A DNA stretch of 5,499 nucleotides from Clostridiales bacterium UBA8153 (GTDB lineage Bacteria > Bacillota > Sulfobacillia > UBA8153). Position 1 is the stretch's first letter; every line of letters begins with the position of its first letter. The notes under the pieces are model-generated. The model did no database searches and had not been told where the DNA came from. It saw nothing but the letters and a program-made list of their open reading frames with translations. The DNA is taken from positions 3,008-8,506 of the forward strand of contig DMHJ01000254.1 in the NCBI GenBank assembly GCA_003449495.1, given 5' to 3'. Both the position numbers and the translations under genes were made by a program. Of this stretch, positions 1 to 4,670 are shown piece after piece.

Positions 1-28
1 AGGAGAAAGCCAAAACATGTAGAATGAC

Positions 29-69
29 GGCGATACTGTCGCCAGTTCCCCTTGCTGGTTCTGGCGATA
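29..69 (+). repeat. nested inverted/direct repeats in the leader upstream of the riboswitch
   Basis: TCGCCAG (39-45) is the perfect reverse complement of CTGGCGA (61-67), giving a 7-bp stem with a 15-base loop. The first five bases, TCGCC (39-43), are also complementary to GGCGA (29-33), giving a competing small hairpin. GGCGATA occurs twice in direct orientation, at 29-35 and 63-69. No T-run follows, so this is not a convincing terminator of an upstream gene. It overlaps the candidate promoter and could be an operator or an incidental structure. Confidence 0.4.
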
Positions 70-79
70 TAACTACATA
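52..79 (+). promoter_or_regulatory. candidate housekeeping (sigma-A type) promoter for the flagellar operon
   Basis: A TTGCTG hexamer (52-57) is followed after 16 bases by TACATA (74-79). Together they resemble a -35/-10 pair and would start transcription at about 85-88, just before the riboswitch aptamer, which is the spacing expected for a leader of this kind. TATAAC (68-73) is a better -10 hexamer but has no good -35 at 17 bases upstream. The assignment rests on hexamer similarity and position only. The operon promoter could also lie upstream of the window. Confidence 0.3.
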
Positions 80-94
80 GGGTCGTTGCACCGA

Positions 95-170
95 TAAAGG
101 CAAACCCACCGAAAGGTGGGGACGCAAAGCTACGGGTCTAAAGCCGCAAGGCCATGACCGCCGGGTTGCC
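95..170 (+). ncRNA. cyclic di-GMP-I (GEMM-I) riboswitch aptamer
   Basis: The segment matches the GEMM-I consensus closely. GGCAAACC (99-106) opens the aptamer. The P2 hairpin CCCACC-GAAA-GGTGGG (105-120) carries the conserved GAAA tetraloop. The conserved core GACGCAAAGC (121-130) follows, then CTAAA (138-142) and a GCC-GCAA-GGC hairpin tip (143-152) with CATGACC (153-159) as the tetraloop-receptor side of P3. GGGTTGCC (163-170) closes P1, pairing GGCAA (99-103) with TTGCC (166-170). By alignment with the Vibrio Vc2 aptamer, the ligand-contacting G20 and the intercalating A47 fall at about 99 and 126, and both are present. This family binds the second messenger c-di-GMP, which controls the choice between motility and sessile life. 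Its position before flgB, followed at once by a terminator, means it probably gates the whole operon by transcription attenuation. Confidence 0.95.
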
Positions 171-213
171 GAAGAGCAGGTTGGTTTAACCGTCGCCTTC
201 TCGGCTTGCCCGG
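161..213 (+). promoter_or_regulatory. predicted antiterminator pairing between aptamer P1 and terminator
   Basis: CCGGG (161-165) is complementary to CCCGG (209-213). GCCGA (168-172) is complementary to TCGGC (201-205). GAG (174-176) can continue the helix against TTC (198-200), with A173 bulged and one G-T wobble. This helix uses the P1 3' strand (166-170) and the inner part of the terminator stem (200-204 and 210-213), so it excludes both. Ligand-stabilised P1 would therefore free the terminator. The pairing was worked out by hand from the bases; the switching direction (c-di-GMP turns the operon off) is inferred. Confidence 0.6.
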
Positions 214-230
214 GAAGGCGCTTTCTTTTA
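194..230 (+). terminator. rho-independent terminator forming the riboswitch expression platform
   Basis: CGCCTTC (194-200) pairs perfectly with GAAGGCG (214-220). The stem extends inward through a T-G wobble and three G-C pairs to an 11-bp hairpin (194-204/210-220) with loop CTTGC. It is followed by the T-rich run CTTTCTTTTA (221-230). It sits between the c-di-GMP aptamer and the flgB ribosome binding site, so it is read as the regulated terminator of the riboswitch and not the end of an upstream gene. Its 5' arm and loop can alternatively pair with 161-176 (antiterminator). Confidence 0.88.
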
Positions 231-232
231 CC

Positions 233-241
233 AAGGGGGGG
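233..241 (+). promoter_or_regulatory. flgB ribosome binding site
   Basis: AAGGGGGGG ends six bases before the ATG at 248. It decides the start: an upstream in-frame TTG at 206 lies inside the terminator loop and would add 14 residues with no family similarity. The site is just downstream of the terminator T-run, so it is present only in read-through transcripts. Confidence 0.75.
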
Positions 242-247
242 TCGGGC

Positions 248-634
248 ATGGATCGAGTCAGCGACCTACTCGTCCGGGGCCTCACCGGCGCGGTGCGGCG
301 TCACGAAGCGATTGCCGGCAACATCGCCAATGTCAACACGCCCCATTACCAGAGAAGGGATGTAGACTTCCTGTCGGTGCTGAGGCGCGAGTTTGCCGCC
401 CGGCCGGGTAGCGCCCGGGCCGAAAGGGGAAGAACCGCCCGGGATGGCTCCTCCGGTCCGGACTGGGCCGGGGTGACGGAGACCTTTCCCATGCGCGTGG
501 ACGGCAACACGGTGGATGTGGAGTTTGAAATGAACCAGCTGGCCAGTAACGCCCTGTACTTTAACGGCCTGAGCCGCCAGCTGCGGTCGAACTTCGGCCG
601 GCTGCGCACTGCCATAACCGAAGGGAGGCGCTGA
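248..634 (+). CDS. flgB: flagellar basal-body rod protein FlgB
   Basis: FlgB is a proximal rod subunit. It is exported by the flagellar type III apparatus and assembled in the periplasmic space or cell wall on top of the MS ring/FliE. The 128-residue product has the typical FlgB length. The N-terminal rod domain runs through residues 18-41, with the signature HEAIAGNIANVNTP (19-32) followed by YQRRDVDF (34-41). The C-terminal signature VDGNTVDVEFEM (84-95) leads into a heptad-like helix with QLASNALYFNGL, which packs against the N-terminal helix in rod proteins. The middle (about 50-75) is a Gly/Arg/Ser-rich, poorly conserved linker, normal for this family. The ATG at 248 is chosen because it has a good ribosome binding site and lies beyond the terminator. 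It is the first gene behind the c-di-GMP riboswitch and is separated from flgC by two bases, so the two are almost certainly co-translated. Confidence 0.96.
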   Translation: MDRVSDLLVRGLTGAVRRHEAIAGNIANVNTPHYQRRDVDFLSVLRREFAARPGSARAERGRTARDGSSGPDWAGVTETFPMRVDGNTVDVEFEMNQLASNALYFNGLSRQLRSNFGRLRTAITEGRR

Positions 635-636
635 GC

Positions 637-1086
637 ATGCGCCTGCTCTCGGCCATGGCAGCCTCGGCTTCGGGGCTCACGGCAGAGCGATTGCGGATGG
701 ACGTGATCGCAGGTAACCTGGCCAATGCCAACACCACCCGGTCTGCCACCGGCGGCGCCTATCGCCGGCGGGTGCCGTTGTTCGCCGAACGCTCGGCGTC
801 GGGGTGGGGAGCGTGGGTGGCCCGCGCCCCGCTGTCGCCCCGGGACCGGGTACTGGGGGTCAAGGTTACCGGTGTGGCGGAAGACCCGTCGCCCCTGCGC
901 CGGGAGTTCCAACCCGGCCATCCGGACGCCGGCCCCGATGGCTATCTGGAGCTCCCCAACGTGGATGTGGTGCGGGAGATGGTGGACCTGATGACCGCCA
1001 GCCGGGCCTATGAAGCCAACGCCACCGCCATAGAAGTGGCCAAGCAGATGGCCATGCGGACGCTGGATATCGGACGGGGGGTGTAG
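637..1086 (+). CDS. flgC: flagellar basal-body rod protein FlgC
   Basis: FlgC is a second proximal rod subunit, exported without a cleavable signal and stacked with FlgB and FlgF in the rod. The 149-residue protein shows the N-terminal rod signature LRMDVIAGNLANANTT (19-34) and GGAYRRR (39-45). A variable middle region follows, then the FlgC hallmark PGHPDAGPDGYLELPNV (93-109) and the C-terminal helix with VREMVDLMTASRAYEAN (112-128) ending in LDIGR. Length and motif order are ordinary for the family. The ATG at 637 lies two bases after the flgB stop and is preceded by AGGGAGG (622-628) inside the end of flgB, indicating translational coupling. The stop is TAG at 1084-1086. Confidence 0.97.
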   Translation: MRLLSAMAASASGLTAERLRMDVIAGNLANANTTRSATGGAYRRRVPLFAERSASGWGAWVARAPLSPRDRVLGVKVTGVAEDPSPLRREFQPGHPDAGPDGYLELPNVDVVREMVDLMTASRAYEANATAIEVAKQMAMRTLDIGRGV

Positions 1087-1092
1087 TCAGCG

Positions 1093-1398
1093 GTGCGGAT
1101 TTCCCCGATCTACCGTCCAGAGCCGGCCTGGCAGGTGCCGAAGGCGCCGGCCGGCCCGCCGGCGCCGGGAGGGCAACCCACCACTTTTGCCGGACTGCTC
1201 CGGGATGCCGTTTCCCAGGCCAACCGTCTGGAATTGCAGGCGCAAGACCTCGACGCCCGGCTGGCCCTGGGCGAACCGGTGGACTTGCACAAGGTGGTCA
1301 TCGCTTCCGAACAGGCCGCTCTGGCCTTGGACCTGGTGGTGCAGGTCCGGAACCGGGCCATTGAAGCGTACCAGGAAATTATGAGGATGCCATTGTAA
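1093..1398 (+). CDS. fliE: flagellar hook-basal body complex protein FliE
   Basis: FliE is the small adaptor between the FliF MS ring and the rod, and one of the first substrates of the flagellar export gate. The product is 101 residues, near the usual 95-110. Its conserved part is the C-terminal half: FAGLLRDAV (32-40), then a helical stretch NRLELQAQDLDARLALGEPVDLHKVVIA (44-71), SEQAALALDLVVQVRNRAIEAY (72-93), and the typical ending QEIMRMPL. The N-terminus (residues 8-29) is an unusually Pro/Ala/Gly-rich tail whose DNA contains a perfect GC-rich inverted repeat (1143-1166). The GTG start at 1093 lies six bases after the flgC stop, with the G-rich stretch at 1072-1082 as ribosome binding site. 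No ATG is available nearby in this frame, and the conserved N-terminal isoleucine-proline start supports this choice. Confidence 0.94.
   Translation: MRISPIYRPEPAWQVPKAPAGPPAPGGQPTTFAGLLRDAVSQANRLELQAQDLDARLALGEPVDLHKVVIASEQAALALDLVVQVRNRAIEAYQEIMRMPL
1143..1166 (+). repeat. perfect 9-bp GC-only inverted repeat inside fliE
   Basis: GGCGCCGGC (1143-1151) is repeated as its exact reverse complement GCCGGCGCC (1158-1166) across a six-base loop. It covers codons 17-25 of fliE, which encode Lys-Ala-Pro-Ala-Gly-Pro-Pro-Ala-Pro. No T-run follows, so it is not a terminator. It may simply reflect GC-rich Pro/Ala/Gly codons. Confidence 0.6.
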
Positions 1399-1406
1399 GG
1401 CGGTGA
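1397..1406 (+). promoter_or_regulatory. fliF ribosome binding site
   Basis: AAGGCGGTGA differs by one base from the ideal AAGGAGGTGA anti-16S complement. It ends six bases before the GTG at 1413, fixing that codon as the fliF start. It overlaps the fliE stop codon (TAA, 1396-1398). Confidence 0.8.
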
Positions 1407-1412
1407 CACCGG

Positions 1413-2951
1413 GTGGGGAGCTTCGACTCCATAAAGAAGGTATGGGGAAGCCTGGCCAGGCCGCGGCAGGTGCTCATCGCCGGGGTGGCCATGGCCTTGG
1501 TGGTGGGAGTGGTGCTGTGGTCCCACCAGTACGCCCGCGGGCCCGCCTACGCTACGCTATTTGCTGGACTGGACGCCAGGGATGCCGGAGAGATCGTGGC
1601 CGAGCTGGAGCGTCAGGGCATCCCCTACCGCCTCGAGCAGGGCGGGAGCCGGGTGTTAGTGCCGGAACCCGCGGTCCACCGTACCCGCCTGACCCTGGCC
1701 GCCGGCGGCCTCCCCCGGGGCGGCGTGGTGGGATTTGAGATTATGGACCAGGCGCGATTGGGCGCGACCGACTTCGACCGGCGGGTCAACTACATCCGGG
1801 CCCTGCAGGGTGAACTCAGCCGCACCATCATGGGGCTGCAGGGTGTGGAGGCGGCCCGGGTCCATCTGGCCCTGCCCGAACCGAGCCTGTTTATCCAGCA
1901 AACCCGCCCGGCGACGGCGGCGGTCATGCTCAAACTGCATCCCGGGTCCTCTTTGGATCCCGCCCAGGTACGCGGCATCGCTCACCTGGTTTCCCGGGGC
2001 GTGGAGGGGCTGACCCCGGAGAACGTGACCATTGTGGATTACGGCGGCCGCATCCTGAGCCTGGAAGCGGGCCTAGGCGCTGCCGGCCGGGCCAGCTCCG
2101 CCCAGCTTGATGTGCAGGGGAGCTTTCAAAGGAATCTGGAAAACCAGCTGCAGCGCCTGCTGGAAACGGTACTCGGTTACGGCAACGTAGCCTGCCGGGT
2201 CACGGCGGAGCTGAACTTCGATGAGACCACGGTGTCGCGGAGGACTTTCCAGCCTGCGGACGGTGGCAGCGGGCTGGCCCGCCGGGTGGAGGAACTGGAG
2301 GAGCTGTTCCAGGGGCAGGGCGGGGCCGGCACTCCCGCCGGCATCACCACCAATGTTCCCACCTATCCCGTTGCCGGCCAGCCCGGGGGGCAGACCACTT
2401 ACGAACGGCGGGACGTAGCGCGCGACTACGCGCTCAATGAGATCCTGGAGCAGACGGTGGTGGCGCCGGGCACCATCCGGCGCCTGTCAGTGGCGGTGGT
2501 GGTCAACCGCGAGCTCACTCCGGCCCAGGAGGCGGCCCTCACCAACACGGTGGCGGCGGCTATCGGCTTCGACCCGGCCCGAAACGACCGCATCACTGTC
2601 TCCGGCATCATGTTCGACACTACCCTGGCAGACCAGCTGCGCCGGGATATGGAGCGCCAGCAAGAGGCGGAGGCCCGGGCCCAGCGACAGTCCCGGATCA
2701 TGATGATGGCTACGGCCGGGGCGGCCGGCCTGCTGCTGCTGGTTCTCACCGTGGTCGTGCTGCTTAAGGGCGGTAAACGCAAGCGATTGCCCCAGCCGGC
2801 GCCGGTGGTGGCGGCGCCGGCGGTGGCCGCCGAGCTGACCGGGGCCTCGGTGCGCGGGCCCCAGGATAGAGTGGCCCGTCTGGCCCGGCAAGATCCGGCC
2901 GCGGTGGCCCAGGTGCTCAAGACGTGGCTGGCAGAGGAGGCGAAGCCGTGA
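1413..2951 (+). CDS. fliF: flagellar MS-ring protein FliF
   Basis: FliF builds the MS ring in the cytoplasmic membrane. It is the platform for rod assembly, the housing of the export gate and the attachment site of FliG. The 512-residue protein is slightly shorter than common relatives (about 530-560). It has a first membrane helix at about 20-37 (VLIAGVAMALVVGVVLWS), then the YscJ/FliF ring-building domain with ATLFAGLDARDAGEIV (47-62) and the motif FDRRVNYIRALQGELSRTI, then ARVHLALPEPSLF. A second periplasmic domain follows, with a Gly/Pro-rich collar segment. The second membrane helix (about 429-451) is followed by a basic KGGKRKR stop-transfer sequence. The cytoplasmic tail ends with the FliG-binding segment (about 485-512, including the conserved KTWLAEE). 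A Pro/Ala/Val linker at 462-472 is encoded by a short tandem repeat. The GTG start is set by a near-ideal ribosome binding site. The TGA stop overlaps the fliG start as GTGA. Confidence 0.97.
   Translation: MGSFDSIKKVWGSLARPRQVLIAGVAMALVVGVVLWSHQYARGPAYATLFAGLDARDAGEIVAELERQGIPYRLEQGGSRVLVPEPAVHRTRLTLAAGGLPRGGVVGFEIMDQARLGATDFDRRVNYIRALQGELSRTIMGLQGVEAARVHLALPEPSLFIQQTRPATAAVMLKLHPGSSLDPAQVRGIAHLVSRGVEGLTPENVTIVDYGGRILSLEAGLGAAGRASSAQLDVQGSFQRNLENQLQRLLETVLGYGNVACRVTAELNFDETTVSRRTFQPADGGSGLARRVEELEELFQGQGGAGTPAGITTNVPTYPVAGQPGGQTTYERRDVARDYALNEILEQTVVAPGTIRRLSVAVVVNRELTPAQEAALTNTVAAAIGFDPARNDRITVSGIMFDTTLADQLRRDMERQQEAEARAQRQSRIMMMATAGAAGLLLLVLTVVVLLKGGKRKRLPQPAPVVAAPAVAAELTGASVRGPQDRVARLARQDPAAVAQVLKTWLAEEAKP
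2798..2827 (+). repeat. two tandem 15-bp repeats in the fliF cytoplasmic linker
   Basis: GGCGCCGGTGGTGGC (2798-2812) is followed directly by GGCGCCGGCGGTGGC (2813-2827), with one mismatch. The unit keeps the reading frame and encodes APVVA followed by APAVA (FliF residues 463-472). This lies between the second membrane helix and the FliG-binding tail. Replication slippage could change the linker length by five residues without a frameshift. Confidence 0.6.
2933..2940 (+). promoter_or_regulatory. fliG ribosome binding site inside fliF
   Basis: AGAGGAGG ends seven bases before the GTG at 2948. It decides that start over the in-frame GTG at 2924, which has no such site and would add eight residues to the normal FliG N-terminus. 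It lies within the last codons of fliF, so fliG translation is probably coupled to fliF. Confidence 0.8.
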
Positions 2952-3964
2952 GCGCGGTCCGGAGCGGCCTCACCGGCAGGCAGAAGGCGGCGATCCTGTT
3001 GATATCCTTGGGACCGGAAGTGTCGGCCGAGGTGCTCAAACACCTGCGCAGCCAGGAAATGGAGCAACTCACCCTGGAGATTGCCGGTACGCGCAACGTG
3101 GCAAAGGATGCCCGGGAGACGGTGGTGGAAGAGTTCGGCCAGTTGTGTGCGGCCCGGGAGTACCTGGATGAAGGCGGTATCGACTACGCCCGCTCGGTGC
3201 TGGAACGGGCCGTGGGCAACCAGCGGGCCGGAGAGATCATCGAGCGACTCACCGCCAGCTTGCAGGTCAGACCCTTCGACTTTGTCCGCAAGACCGACCC
3301 GGCGCAGCTGCTCAACTTCATCCAGGACGAGCATCCCCAGACAGTGGCGCTGATCACCGCTCATCTAGATGCCACCCAGGCCGCCCTGGTCCTGGCCTCC
3401 CTGCCCGCCGACCGGCAGGTGGACGTGGCCAGGCGCATGGCGCTCATGGATCGCACTTCCCCCGACGTGGTGCGGGAAGTCGAGCGCGTGCTCGAACAGA
3501 GGCTTGCCTCGGTGGTACACCAGGAATACGCCGCCACCGGTGGCGTGCAGGCCTTGGTGGACGTGCTCAACTGCGTCGACCGGGCCACCGAAAAGACCAT
3601 CATGGAAGCCCTGGAAGTCCACGATCCCGAGCTGGCCGACGAAATCAAGCGCCGCATGTTCTTGTTTGAGGACCTGGTCAAGCTGGACGATCGGGCGGTA
3701 CAGAGGGTGCTGCGGGAGGTCGACCTCAACCGCGATCTGCCCCTGGCCCTGCGGGTCTGCTCCGATGATGTGCGCAACAAGATCTATCGCAACATGTCCA
3801 GCCGGGCCGTGGAAAACCTGCGCGAGAACATCGAGTACCTGGGTCCGGTGCGCCTGCGCGATGTGGAAGAGGCCCAGCAGCGGATTGTGACCGTAGTACG
3901 CCGGCTTGAGGATGACGGGGAGATCGTGTTGTCCCGGGGCGGGGGTGATGAAGTCGTTGTCTAA
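2948..3964 (+). CDS. fliG: flagellar motor switch protein FliG
   Basis: FliG is the rotor protein of the C-ring. Its N-terminal domain binds the FliF tail, its middle domain binds FliM, and its C-terminal domain meets the stator to generate torque. The 338-residue length is normal. The N-terminal domain opens with LTGRQKAAILLISLG (8-22). The FliM-binding EHPQT motif is intact at 128-132. The C-terminal domain includes LFEDLVKLDDRAVQRVLREVD and the torque helix around 286-302. By alignment with E. coli, torque residues K264, R281, D288, D289 and R297 correspond to R269, R286, E293, N294 and R302. The charge pattern is therefore kept except that the second aspartate is asparagine, a variation I recall as common outside enterobacteria. 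The GTG start overlaps the fliF stop by four bases; TAA at 3962 overlaps the start of fliH. This stoichiometrically linked pair (fliF-fliG) is usual. Confidence 0.97.
   Translation: MSAVRSGLTGRQKAAILLISLGPEVSAEVLKHLRSQEMEQLTLEIAGTRNVAKDARETVVEEFGQLCAAREYLDEGGIDYARSVLERAVGNQRAGEIIERLTASLQVRPFDFVRKTDPAQLLNFIQDEHPQTVALITAHLDATQAALVLASLPADRQVDVARRMALMDRTSPDVVREVERVLEQRLASVVHQEYAATGGVQALVDVLNCVDRATEKTIMEALEVHDPELADEIKRRMFLFEDLVKLDDRAVQRVLREVDLNRDLPLALRVCSDDVRNKIYRNMSSRAVENLRENIEYLGPVRLRDVEEAQQRIVTVVRRLEDDGEIVLSRGGGDEVVV
3941..3949 (+). promoter_or_regulatory. fliH ribosome binding site favouring a TTG start
   Basis: GGGGGTGAT resembles the 3' part of AGGAGGTGAT and ends seven bases before TTG at 3957. 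The in-frame ATG at 3948 lies inside this site and would have only poorly spaced G-runs upstream. This favours TTG at 3957, whose product begins MSKVVKSS, the usual start of Firmicute FliH proteins. Confidence 0.55.
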
Positions 3965-4670
3965 GGTGGTCAAGTCGTCTGAGTGGGAGGCCAGTTGGCC
4001 GGAGCCGTTCTGGCAGGACGCCGAAGCACGTGGACGCTCCTATCTGGAGCGAGCGGGTAGGCGGGCCCGGGCCATGCTCTCCCGCACCGCGGGCGAGTGC
4101 CGGCTGATGCTGGAGGAGGCGGCCCAGGCAGTCGCCGCCACGCAGGCTGCGGCCCACCAAGAAGGATACGACCTGGGCTTCGCCCAGGGGCTGGCGCGGG
4201 GCCTGGAGGAGGCGCAGAGGGGCGGCGAGGAGCTGCTGCGAGAGGGCCGGGAAGCGCTGGATAGTGCCCTTTTGGCCCGGGAGGAGCTGGCCCGGCAGTG
4301 GGAGTACGAGCTGGTGGAGCTGGTGATCGCCATGGCCAGGCAGATCCTGCGGCAGGAGCTGGCCACGGAGCCGGCCGCAGTCTTGGGTCTGGTGCGGGCG
4401 GCCTTAGCAGCTGCCCGGGACGAGACCCGGATACGCCTCCACGCTCACCCGGCACACACCGGCGACTTGGAGCGGGCCAAAGACCAGTTACTGGCCAGCC
4501 TGCCCGGCCTGAGGCAGCTGGAATTGGTGCCCGACGCGTCCTTGTCTCCGGGCGGTGTAGTGCACGGTGACTGGGGTGCGGTAGATGCCACGCTGGATGC
4601 CCAGCTGGCCCAGGCCCGGGCCCAGCTGTTGCTGGCCTTAGAAGACGGGGAGGTGCCCGGGAATGGTTGA
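3957..4670 (+). CDS. fliH: flagellar export-apparatus stator protein FliH
   Basis: FliH is a dimeric cytoplasmic regulator that holds the FliI ATPase and links it to the C-ring and the export gate. It is related to the peripheral stalk of rotary ATPases. The 237-residue product starts MSKVVKSS. It has an N-terminal segment with three tryptophans (W10, W14, W19), followed by a long Ala/Glu/Arg-rich helical region. This includes the FliH-type glycine-spaced helix G70-Y-D-L-G74-F-A-Q-G78-L-A-R-G82. The C-terminal domain (about 110-237) includes ELVELVIAMARQILRQEL and ends GGVVHGDWGAVDATLDAQLAQ, matching the FliH/V-type E-subunit pattern. The gene overlaps the fliG stop by eight bases and the fliI start by eight bases, and its partner FliI is next. 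The start is uncertain: ATG at 3948 would add three residues. FliH diverges quickly, so the call rests on both motifs and position. Confidence 0.9.
   Translation: MSKVVKSSEWEASWPEPFWQDAEARGRSYLERAGRRARAMLSRTAGECRLMLEEAAQAVAATQAAAHQEGYDLGFAQGLARGLEEAQRGGEELLREGREALDSALLAREELARQWEYELVELVIAMARQILRQELATEPAAVLGLVRAALAAARDETRIRLHAHPAHTGDLERAKDQLLASLPGLRQLELVPDASLSPGGVVHGDWGAVDATLDAQLAQARAQLLLALEDGEVPGNG
4647..4655 (+). promoter_or_regulatory. fliI ribosome binding site inside fliH
   Basis: GGGGAGGTG ends seven bases before ATG at 4663 and supports that codon as the fliI start, eight bases before the end of fliH. Confidence 0.75.

Noticed and set aside
18..24. TGTAGAA, resembling a Spo0A box (TGTCGAA)
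   Set aside because: It is a single seven-base site with one mismatch at a core position, expected by chance, and no second box was seen.
1..27. Possible C-terminal tail of an upstream gene (frame 1 reads RRKPKHVE then TGA at 25-27)
   Set aside because: Eight codons are far too few to support a gene, and other frames are equally open here.
29..43. GGCGA-TACTG-TCGCC hairpin as a terminator of an upstream gene
   Set aside because: The stem is only five base pairs and no T-run follows it.
206..247. In-frame N-terminal extension of FlgB starting at TTG 206
   Set aside because: It begins inside the terminator loop, has no ribosome binding site and adds residues unlike FlgB. ATG 248 with AAGGGGGGG upstream is clearly better.
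2924..2947. Upstream GTG start for FliG at 2924
   Set aside because: It has no well-placed ribosome binding site. GTG 2948 has AGAGGAGG seven bases upstream and forms the common GTGA overlap with fliF.
2426..3364. Long open frame on the minus strand opposite fliF/fliG
   Set aside because: It lies opposite well-recognised genes and its translation is rich in Arg, Ala and Ser with no recognisable domain. GC-rich antisense frames of this length are common.
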